A stretch of 5,476 bases of DNA from an uncultured Clostridia bacterium (GTDB lineage: Bacteria > Bacillota > Clostridia > TANB77 > CAG-508), in contig CALXQF010000086.1 in NCBI GenBank assembly GCA_944390505.1, positions 1 to 5,476 of the forward strand, given 5' to 3'. Position 1 is the first letter of the stretch. Each line of letters starts with the position of its first letter. Of this stretch, positions 1 through 4,694 are shown piece after piece. The translations under genes were made by a program, and so were the position numbers. Under the pieces are notes generated by a model. It was not told the DNA's origin. It was given only the letters and a program-made list of their open reading frames with translations, and did not search any database.

Positions 1-74
1 AAAACCTGAATAGAAAAGAAACATTTAAATATTTTAAAATAAAAATCGACCAAAAGATTGCAAAAAAAAAATAG
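1..74 (+). other. Window edge, possible 3' tail of an upstream gene
   Basis: One forward frame is open from the window edge to a TAG at 72-74. It would encode about 23 Lys-rich residues. It overlaps the -35 element of the next promoter, and the sequence is so AT-rich that an open frame of this length means little. No family is recognisable, so this may equally be non-coding DNA. Confidence 0.15.
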
Positions 75-86
75 CAATGGTATAAT
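58..86 (+). promoter_or_regulatory. Extended -10 sigma-A type promoter for the small membrane protein
   Basis: The -35 is TTGCAA at 58-63 and the -10 is a perfect TATAAT at 81-86, separated by exactly 17 bp. A TG at 78-79 sits one base before the -10, making an extended -10 element. An A-tract fills most of the spacer. Transcription would start near 93, giving a 5' leader of about 40 nt that contains the SD. This is the best promoter in the window and suggests constitutive expression. Confidence 0.75.
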
Positions 87-131
87 TTGTTATGTAAATA
101 GATATACAAAAGAAGGAGGAGAAAAATTACT

Positions 132-380
132 ATGGTAGGAGTATTATCTTTTGTTGTTAGTATTATTGGTGTTATAATGAGTCTTTTTGAAAATTTAAGA
201 CTAGCATCTTTTGCAATTGCTATTCTATCTATTATTATTGCTACTATTTCAGCATATTACAAAGATAAGAAAGAAAGCAAAGAAGGAGCTACAAAAGATT
301 CAAGAGCTTTAGAAGTAGGTTCTATCATTATAGCAGGAGCAACATGTGTAAGTTACTATGTATTTTTATTAATTGCATAA
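132..380 (+). CDS. Small membrane protein of unknown function (82 aa)
   Basis: I do not recognise the family. The protein is mostly hydrophobic, with three likely membrane segments at about residues 3-19, 23-41 and 62-81. A charged, Lys/Glu-rich loop at about 43-60 joins the second and third. There is no lipobox, and the N-terminal segment looks like a membrane anchor rather than a cleaved signal peptide. A single Cys lies at residue 72, inside the last segment. The start is supported by AGGAGG at 114-119, 12 nt upstream, which is slightly long spacing. The gene has its own promoter and its own intrinsic terminator, so it appears monocistronic and independent of the dehydrogenase operon downstream. 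The hydrophobic pattern, good SD, promoter and terminator make it a real gene. A small accessory or stress-type membrane protein is possible, but nothing in the sequence shows a function. Confidence 0.75.
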   Translation: MVGVLSFVVSIIGVIMSLFENLRLASFAIAILSIIIATISAYYKDKKESKEGATKDSRALEVGSIIIAGATCVSYYVFLLIA

Positions 381-400
381 AAAAGAAAACAAAACGTATT

Positions 401-440
401 ATACTAACTGTTCAGTTCGCTTGAACGGTTAGTATTTTTT
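401..440 (+). terminator. Intrinsic terminator after the small membrane protein
   Basis: A 14-bp stem pairs 401-414 with 422-435. It has one T-G wobble and a 7-nt loop, and is followed by a T-run at 435-440. It begins 20 nt after the stop codon. An A-rich stretch precedes the stem at 378-395, so weak termination from the opposite side is also possible. This is the clearest terminator in the window. Confidence 0.9.
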
Positions 441-490
441 GTTACAATTTTATATTAGATAAAATATATTACTAGAATAACTTAAATGAT

Positions 491-505
491 ATATTAAGCT
501 AATAT
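491..505. promoter_or_regulatory. Operator-like palindrome
   Basis: ATATTA (491-496) and TAATAT (500-505) are perfect inverted half-sites around a 3-bp centre. The palindrome lies about 17 bp upstream of the candidate -35 of the dehydrogenase operon, where an activator or repressor could bind. In sequence this AT-rich a short palindrome can arise by chance, and no regulator gene is present in the window. Confidence 0.25.
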
Positions 506-521
506 GCAAAGCGAAAATGTA

Positions 522-551
522 TTGAATTAGTACGAAAAAATAAAATATAAA
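522..551 (+). promoter_or_regulatory. Candidate promoter of the SCP2-ADH-ALDH operon
   Basis: TTGAAT at 522-527 and TATAAA at 546-551 are separated by 18 bp, a moderate match to a sigma-A promoter. The operon must start downstream of the strong terminator ending at 440, so some promoter is expected in this gap. The short inverted repeat TAGTAC/GTACTA spans the -10. Other AT-rich hexamers nearby, such as 439-465, cannot be excluded. Confidence 0.35.
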
Positions 552-601
552 GTACTATGAAACAAGAGTAAGAGTAATAACTCAACTATTTAGAATGAAA
601 G

Positions 602-651
602 AAAGGAAAAATTATTGAATTATCTAATACTTTCGGTAATTAAACAATAAT
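602..651 (+). promoter_or_regulatory. Distant SD plus stem-loop before the SCP2-like gene
   Basis: The only SD-like sequence upstream of the ATG at 658 is AAAGGA at 602-607, 50 nt away. Between them, 611-624 can pair with 635-651 to form 14 base pairs with a 3-nt bulge at 642-644, one T-G wobble and a 10-nt loop. With the stem folded, SD and ATG would be about 9 nt apart. The stem is AT-rich and of modest predicted stability. See the ALDH gene for a second case. Confidence 0.4.
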
Positions 652-657
652 GCAAAA

Positions 658-1152
658 ATGAAAATTAGTATGAAAAAGAAAATCAGTAGTTTTATAAAAA
701 TTCATATTTCAAAAATTGTATTATTTTTTCTAGGAAGAGGAATTCAAACTTTATATCAAAACGATACCATAGTACATCATGAGATTGAAAATTGGAAAGA
801 AAACTTTGTTATTCAGATTACAACAGAAAATCATGATATTAATTGGAAAATTCAAAAAAAGAATGGAAAAATCATTCGTGCATTTGGAGAAAAAGAGGAT
901 TTATCGATTTCTTTTAAAAGTGCAGATATTTTATTTCGACTAGTCACAGGAAGACTAGGAGTTGCTCAAGCATATGCTCAGCATCGCTTTTTACTAAAAG
1001 GAGAAATAAGAGAAGCGATGTCTTTTGTACGTGTGATTGATAGAACAGAAGGATATTTATTTCCAAAATTTATGACAAAAGGAATTTTAAAAGAAATTCC
1101 AAAAAGAGAAAAATCAATATTAGAAGTATATGGGAGGTTATTATTACAATGA
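658..1152 (+). CDS. SCP2-like (sterol carrier/lipid-binding) protein
   Basis: The 164-residue protein resembles bacterial SCP2-domain proteins, which bind lipids or acyl groups in a hydrophobic cavity and have no catalytic residues. The N-terminus is basic (residues 1-15) and is followed by a short hydrophobic stretch at about 16-26 that may touch the membrane. The middle part (about 45-90) fits the beta-strand half of the fold. The most family-like part is about 95-147, containing VTGRLGVAQAYAQHRF, LLKGEIREAMSFVR and EGYLFPKF. The first ATG (658) was chosen because an in-frame TGA (616), TAA (625) and TAA (637) lie just upstream; Met5 at 670 is the alternative. Neither has a close SD. The stop codon overlaps the ATG of the alcohol dehydrogenase in an ATGA, implying translational coupling. 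The partner dehydrogenases suggest a carrier role for a hydrophobic alcohol or aldehyde, which is inference. The family assignment rests on recalled motif resemblance. Confidence 0.7.
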   Translation: MKISMKKKISSFIKIHISKIVLFFLGRGIQTLYQNDTIVHHEIENWKENFVIQITTENHDINWKIQKKNGKIIRAFGEKEDLSISFKSADILFRLVTGRLGVAQAYAQHRFLLKGEIREAMSFVRVIDRTEGYLFPKFMTKGILKEIPKREKSILEVYGRLLLQ

Positions 1153-2201
1153 TACCAGATTATTATGAGTTCTGTAATAGTACAAAAATACTATCAGGAG
1201 AATATGCTTTAGAAAATATACCAGTAGAGTTAAAAGCACTAGGAGCAAAAAAGGCTCTTATTCTTTGTGATGAGACTTTAAAAAAGATAGGTACTATGCA
1301 AATTGTGTTAGATGCTATTTTGGATCAAGGAATAGAAATAAGGGCAGAGTTTACAAAAATTCCGCCAGATTCTTCTATTGATGTGATAGAACAAGTTGTA
1401 ACAATTTATCAAGAAAAAGCGTGTGATTGTATCATTGCAATAGGTGGAGGTTCTGTTATTGATACTGCAAAAGGTGTGAGAATGATACTTTCACAAGGAG
1501 TCAGCAATATGATGGAATTAGCTGGTTGCGAGATGATTACTTATGGAAAACATATTCCTTTTATTGCAATTCCTACCACTTCTGGAACTGGTTCTGAAGT
1601 AACTTTAGTAGCAGTGATTTTAAATCAACTTCAAAATGTCAAAATGGAGTTTATTTCTTATTATTTATTACCAGATGTAGCAGTATTAGATACACGTATG
1701 ACAATGGGTTTACCACCAAAAATGACTGCTACAACAGGAATGGATGCTTTATGTCATGCAATAGAAAGCTATACTTGTATGCAAAAAAATCCATTAAGTG
1801 ATAGTTATGCTACAGCAGCTATTGGATTAATAAGGGATAATCTAATAGAAGTTTGTAAAAATGGAAAAGATAAAAAAAGAAGACTAGCAATGGCAAATGC
1901 TTCATTAATGGCAGGGGTTGCATTCTCTAATTCAATGGTTGGAATGATTCATGCTATTGGCCATGCTTTGGGGGGAGTAAGCAGAGTACCACATGGAGAA
2001 GCAATGGCCATTTTAATGCCATATTGTATGGAATATAATTTAGACTGCTTAGAAGAACTTTATGCTGAATTATTGTTACCATTAGCAGGACCAGAAGTAT
2101 ATAGTAATACGCCAAAAGAAGAGAGGGCAAAAAAGACCATAGAAGTGGTGAAAAATATGAGAGAAGAGTTAAATAAACTCACCGGATTACCACTTCTATG
2201 A
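1149..2201 (+). CDS. Iron-containing (group III) alcohol dehydrogenase, C-terminally short
   Basis: This NAD(P)-dependent family interconverts alcohols and aldehydes or ketones using a bound divalent metal. The nucleotide-binding motif GGGSVIDTAKG is at about residues 99-109 and IPTTSGTGSE at 141-150. The usual metal ligands are all present: Asp199 and His203 in GMDALCHAIESY, His268 in MIHAIGHALGG and His282 in RVPHGEA. His272 also matches a conserved position. GGGAGGT at 1132-1138, 10 nt before the ATG, supports the start, which overlaps the stop of the SCP2-like gene. The protein is 350 residues, against roughly 380-390 for the family. It stops at LTGLPLL, where relatives continue for about 35-40 more residues of helical domain. 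No other frame after the stop restores a recognisable tail, so this looks like a true truncation or deletion rather than a simple frameshift. Activity is therefore uncertain. The exact substrate is unknown. Confidence 0.9.
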   Translation: MIPDYYEFCNSTKILSGEYALENIPVELKALGAKKALILCDETLKKIGTMQIVLDAILDQGIEIRAEFTKIPPDSSIDVIEQVVTIYQEKACDCIIAIGGGSVIDTAKGVRMILSQGVSNMMELAGCEMITYGKHIPFIAIPTTSGTGSEVTLVAVILNQLQNVKMEFISYYLLPDVAVLDTRMTMGLPPKMTATTGMDALCHAIESYTCMQKNPLSDSYATAAIGLIRDNLIEVCKNGKDKKRRLAMANASLMAGVAFSNSMVGMIHAIGHALGGVSRVPHGEAMAILMPYCMEYNLDCLEELYAELLLPLAGPEVYSNTPKEERAKKTIEVVKNMREELNKLTGLPLL

Positions 2202-2234
2202 TGCTTGACTTGACAAATACATTAACTAAATTAT

Positions 2235-2280
2235 AGGAGGGAATAGTCTTTTAGTAGACGAAAGATTTCATACTAAAAGA
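2235..2280 (+). promoter_or_regulatory. Distant SD plus perfect 10-bp stem-loop before the ALDH gene
   Basis: A strong SD, AGGAGGG, lies at 2235-2241, but the ATG is at 2288, 46 nt further on. No ATG, GTG or TTG occurs between them. The gap contains a perfect 10-bp inverted repeat, TCTTTTAGTA (2247-2256) and TACTAAAAGA (2271-2280), with a 14-nt loop. Folded, it leaves 5 + 7 = 12 unpaired nt between SD and ATG. The alternative is a weak purine-rich ribosome site directly before the ATG (2277-2287). No T-run follows, so the hairpin is not a terminator. Confidence 0.6.
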
Positions 2281-2287
2281 AAGAAAA

Positions 2288-3658
2288 ATGGATATAGAGA
2301 AAATAGTAAAAAAGCAAAAAACGTTTTTTATGACGGGGAAAACCAAAGAGGTCAAATATAGAAAAGAAGCTTTAAAGAAATTAAAACAAAAAATAATAGA
2401 ATTAGAACCAGAAATTAATCAAGCTTTAAAAGCAGATTTAAACAAATCCGAAACAGAAAGTTATATGGCAGAAACAGGGATGGTACTTAGTGAACTTTCT
2501 TATGCAATTAAGCATATCAAACAATGGAGCAAAGAAAAAAAGGTAAGAACGCCATTATCACAATTTCATGGAAAAAGTTATTATTTTTATGAACCATATG
2601 GGGTTACCTTAATTATATCACCATGGAATTATCCTTTCATGTTAGCCTTAGATCCATTAATAGGAGCAATTGCAGCAGGTAATTGTTGTATCATAAAACC
2701 ATCTGAATATGCACCAAATACAGCAAAAATAATGAAAAAAATGATAGAAGATATTTTTCCAAGCGAGTATATTACTGTGATAGAAGGCGGAGTAGAAGAG
2801 ACAACACAACTTTTAAAGCAAAGACTAGACTATATCTTTTTTACAGGAAGTGTATCTGTTGGCAAAATTATCATGAAAGTAGCTTCTGAAAAATTAATTC
2901 CTGTTACATTGGAATTAGGCGGAAAAAGTCCATGCATTGTAGATGAAACAGCAGATCTTTCCCTTACTGCAAAAAGAATCCTATTTGGAAAAATATTAAA
3001 TGCAGGTCAAACTTGTGTGGCACCAGATTATTTATTAGTTCAGAAAGATGTAAAAGAAAGATTGATAAAAGAATTAGAAAAAAATATTGCAAAATTTTTA
3101 GGAGAAAATCTACTAAAAAACCAAGATTATGTTAAAATGATCAATCAAAAACAATTTGACCGAATGAAAGAATTATTAAAAGACCAAAAAATTATTTTCG
3201 GGGGAAATATTGATGAAGCAAACCAAAAAATAGAGCTTACTTTAATAGATGAGCCAAGCTTAGATAGCAAAGTAATGCAAGAAGAAATTTTCGGACCAAT
3301 TTTGCCAATTCTTTCATTTGATAAAATAGAAGAAGCAATAGACTTTATTAGGCAAAGAGAAAAGCCGTTGGCACTTTACTTATTTACGAAAAATAGAAAA
3401 GTAGAAGAAAAAGTAAAGACAGAAGTTTCTTTTGGTGGGGGATGCATTAACGACACTATAATTCATTTAGCTTCTAATCATTTAGGTTTTGGAGGAGTTG
3501 GTAATAGTGGTATGGGAAATTATCATGGGAAAAGAAGTTTTACAACTTTTAGCCATGAAAAAAGTATCGTGAAAAAATACACATGGATTGATTTACCAAT
3601 GAGATATATGCCATATACTAAAACAAAAGAAAAAATAATAAAAATATTCTTAAAATGA
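2288..3658 (+). CDS. NAD(P)-dependent aldehyde dehydrogenase, class-3-like
   Basis: It oxidises an aldehyde to the carboxylic acid with NAD(P)+. The 456-residue length is usual for the class-3/fatty aldehyde dehydrogenase branch, which is shorter than the common ~490-500 aa enzymes. Visible motifs are SPWNYP with Asn114, the cofactor-binding FFTGSVSVGK at 184-193, LELGGKSP with the general base Glu209, NAGQTCVAPDY with the nucleophile Cys243, and EEIFGP at 332-337. The late FGGVGNSGMGNYHG motif at about 401-414 is also intact. The C-terminal 20 residues are basic and partly hydrophobic, which in this branch can promote membrane contact (inference). No in-frame start exists between the TAG at 2255-2257 and this ATG, so the start is firm. 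It lies 86 bp after the alcohol dehydrogenase in the same direction, so the two probably share a transcript and a metabolite. All key residues are present, so it should be active. Confidence 0.93.
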   Translation: MDIEKIVKKQKTFFMTGKTKEVKYRKEALKKLKQKIIELEPEINQALKADLNKSETESYMAETGMVLSELSYAIKHIKQWSKEKKVRTPLSQFHGKSYYFYEPYGVTLIISPWNYPFMLALDPLIGAIAAGNCCIIKPSEYAPNTAKIMKKMIEDIFPSEYITVIEGGVEETTQLLKQRLDYIFFTGSVSVGKIIMKVASEKLIPVTLELGGKSPCIVDETADLSLTAKRILFGKILNAGQTCVAPDYLLVQKDVKERLIKELEKNIAKFLGENLLKNQDYVKMINQKQFDRMKELLKDQKIIFGGNIDEANQKIELTLIDEPSLDSKVMQEEIFGPILPILSFDKIEEAIDFIRQREKPLALYLFTKNRKVEEKVKTEVSFGGGCINDTIIHLASNHLGFGGVGNSGMGNYHGKRSFTTFSHEKSIVKKYTWIDLPMRYMPYTKTKEKIIKIFLK

Positions 3659-3672
3659 TATCAAAGTCTTAT
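3659..3672. other. 14-bp tail-to-tail gap with no visible terminator
   Basis: The forward dehydrogenase operon and the reverse DUF2752 gene end 14 bp apart. The only local symmetry is the 8-bp palindrome TGATATCA at 3656-3663 and a weak 5-bp inverted repeat at 3671-3686. Neither is a normal intrinsic terminator. Overlapping, antisense 3' ends are therefore likely, or termination occurs inside the opposing genes. Confidence 0.5.
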
Positions 3673-4032
3673 CTATATTTTTAGATTGTTAAATAAAAAG
3701 CTAATCAATAATAAAATTAAGATAAAAACATAATGTTTTCCTAAAAAAGTAAGCAAATTAGGAACATAAGTAAATTGATTTTTAATAATATCTATGAATA
3801 ACCTAATAATCGTATAAAAAATAAAAATAAAAACAGGGATACTTAGAATATTTTGATATACAGCTTCAGAAAATTGAAAATGAAGTAAAGACATAAATGC
3901 TCTAGTCATGCCACAAGCAGGACAAGAAATGCCAGTAACTGTTTTAAAAAGACATGTTACTGGCATTAATGCTACAAAACATAAAAAACTAATTAAAATA
4001 ATGAAAATAGCAAAATTTTTTAGACGATTCAT
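3673..4032 (-). CDS. DUF2752 family small membrane protein
   Basis: The 119-residue protein carries the DUF2752 signature at residues 36-45, SCPACGMTRA, including the CPxCGxTRA core (Cys37, Cys40) that defines the family. Hydrophobic segments lie at about residues 6-26, 62-84 and 100-117, so it is an integral membrane protein. The paired cysteines could bind metal or form a disulfide, but the biochemical role of the family is not established. The ATG lies 4 nt after the stop of the TM2 gene. Its SD, AAGGA at 4041-4045 on the minus strand, is embedded in the last codons of that gene at 8-nt spacing, so the two are co-transcribed and probably co-translated. DUF2752 and TM2 proteins are often found together in bacteria, to my recollection, which fits this pair. 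Length is normal for the family and nothing appears broken. Confidence 0.87.
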   Translation of the reverse strand: MNRLKNFAIFIILISFLCFVALMPVTCLFKTVTGISCPACGMTRAFMSLLHFQFSEAVYQNILSIPVFIFIFYTIIRLFIDIIKNQFTYVPNLLTFLGKHYVFILILLLISFLFNNLKI

Positions 4033-4036
4033 TTGA

Positions 4037-4432
4037 CTAATCCTTTAATGGATTTCCGTTTCCATCAGTATTAATACTTCCTGTTAAAATTAAAATTCCT
4101 TCAACTAATCCCCAAATAGCAGATGCCCAAGATAAAGTTCCACAACTTAAAATAGAAATTAATAATTGTGCTACAGCTTTTCCAGTGTATCCTAAATAAA
4201 AATTATGAACACCTAAAGCTCCTAAGAAAATACCTAATAAACCAGCAGCAATTTTAGATTTAGCTTGTGGATTATATGATTGGTTCATGTTATTGTTCAT
4301 ATTGTTATAATTTCCACCGTTATTCATATTCATGTTGTTATTCATATTAGCATTTTGATTTGCTGCATTTTTGCAGTCTTCACAAAGTTCTTGACCATCA
4401 TCTATTGGTTTCCCACATTGTTTACAAAACAT
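4037..4432 (-). CDS. Zinc-ribbon, Asn/Met-rich linker, TM2-domain membrane protein
   Basis: The 131-residue protein has three parts. Residues 1-20 form a zinc-ribbon-like unit with two CxxC pairs (Cys3/Cys6 and Cys17/Cys20). Residues 22-55 are a low-complexity linker, mostly Asn and Met. Residues 58-120 form a TM2 domain: a first hydrophobic helix, the family-typical GVHNFYLGYTGKA at about 74-86, then a second helix ending in GLVEGILILTG. TM2 proteins are small membrane proteins with two helices and a short turn; their molecular function is poorly known. AGGAGG at 4441-4446 on the minus strand, 8 nt from the ATG, fixes the start. A matching promoter lies just upstream, and the gene is first in a two-gene operon with the DUF2752 gene. 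The zinc ribbon would face the cytoplasm if both helices cross once (inference). Confidence 0.9.
   Translation of the reverse strand: MFCKQCGKPIDDGQELCEDCKNAANQNANMNNNMNMNNGGNYNNMNNNMNQSYNPQAKSKIAAGLLGIFLGALGVHNFYLGYTGKAVAQLLISILSCGTLSWASAIWGLVEGILILTGSINTDGNGNPLKD
4283..4351 (-). repeat. Asn/Met low-complexity coding repeat
   Basis: On the minus strand this stretch encodes residues 28-50 of the TM2 protein and is built almost entirely of AAT/AAC and ATG codons, with a short GG-containing interruption at residues 39-40. It is an imperfect triplet-based repeat, so it could change in length by slippage in steps of three bases without breaking the frame. It joins the zinc ribbon to the membrane domain and is probably disordered. 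Confidence 0.8.
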
Positions 4433-4465
4433 AATTGTTTCCTCCTTTTATTAACTTATACTTTA

Positions 4466-4493
4466 ATTATACAATATTCTACAAAATTTGCAA
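4466..4493 (-). promoter_or_regulatory. Promoter of the TM2-DUF2752 operon
   Basis: On the minus strand, TTGCAA (4488-4493) and a perfect TATAAT (4466-4471) are 16 bp apart. Transcription would start near 4459, giving a leader of about 27 nt that contains AGGAGG. The hexamers are the same pair seen in the promoter at 58-86, here without the extended -10 TG. Confidence 0.65.
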
Positions 4494-4576
4494 GTATTTT
4501 TTATAAATATCTGCAATTTCATCTATTAATAAATATGACAAATATTAAATTTATATTACATTTTTGTTACAGATGG

Positions 4577-4619
4577 AAAACAGTAGAAAAGCATAACATG
4601 CGTTGCAACTCTGTTTTTT
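4577..4619 (+). other. Stem-loop followed by a short T-run in the divergent region
   Basis: AAAACAG (4577-4583) pairs with CTGTTTT (4611-4617). Two more pairs form past a bulged T, giving 9 bp. The 22-nt loop contains a GCAT/ATGC mini-stem and part of the palindrome GTTGCAAC (4602-4609). Six Ts at 4614-4619 partly overlap the stem. It resembles a weak terminator, but no forward gene precedes it. It may be chance or belong to an unannotated RNA. Confidence 0.25.
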
Positions 4620-4630
4620 ACCAAATAGTC

Positions 4631-4659
4631 TTGTAATATGTATGCAAAAATGATAAAAT
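4631..4659 (+). promoter_or_regulatory. Extended -10 promoter of murB
   Basis: TTGTAA (4631-4636) and TAAAAT (4654-4659) are 17 bp apart, with TG at 4651-4652 forming an extended -10. Transcription would start near 4666, giving a leader of about 29 nt that carries the AGGAGGA SD of murB. Confidence 0.55.
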
Positions 4660-4694
4660 TTAGAAATAGAAATCATACGAGGAGGATATTATCA

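Larger units (their letters stand above)
441..657 (+). other. Non-coding leader region before the SCP2-ADH-ALDH operon
   Basis: This 217-bp gap has no credible ORF. It contains a 15-bp near-perfect palindrome at 491-505, a weak promoter candidate at 522-551, a further inverted repeat (TAGTAC 528-533 with GTACTA 552-557) around the -10, and the SD plus stem-loop at 602-651 described separately. Two tiny start-stop stretches (595-618 and 615-650) are present but are not supported as genes. Confidence 0.6.
4433..4694. other. Divergent intergenic region between the TM2 operon and murB
   Basis: This 262-bp stretch has no convincing gene. It holds the reverse promoter at 4466-4493, the forward promoter at 4631-4659 and a stem-loop candidate at 4577-4619. 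An open frame crosses it from the antisense of the TM2 gene, but its start and residues have no support. Confidence 0.6.

Noticed and set aside
595..618. ATG-started 7-codon mini-frame in the operon leader
   Set aside because: It has no SD of its own and merely contains the AAAGGA used as the distant SD. It is too short to judge.
441..657. Riboswitch or T-box in the long operon leader
   Set aside because: No conserved riboswitch core or T-box sequence was recognisable, and there is no terminator/antiterminator pair before the first gene.
2198..2236. 12-codon ATG frame overlapping the stop of the alcohol dehydrogenase, considered as a frameshifted tail or small gene
   Set aside because: Its residues do not resemble the missing ADH C-terminus, it ends inside the SD before ALDH, and it has no SD of its own.
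2247..2280. The perfect inverted repeat before ALDH as a terminator or attenuator
   Set aside because: No T-run follows the stem (an A-rich stretch does), and the stem lies between an SD and a start codon, so a translational role fits better.
4280..4636. 118-codon forward open frame crossing the TM2 gene and the intergenic region
   Set aside because: It is antisense to the Asn/Met repeat of the TM2 gene, which produces runs of Ile, Val and His codons. It has no SD, and its second half lies in promoter-bearing intergenic DNA.
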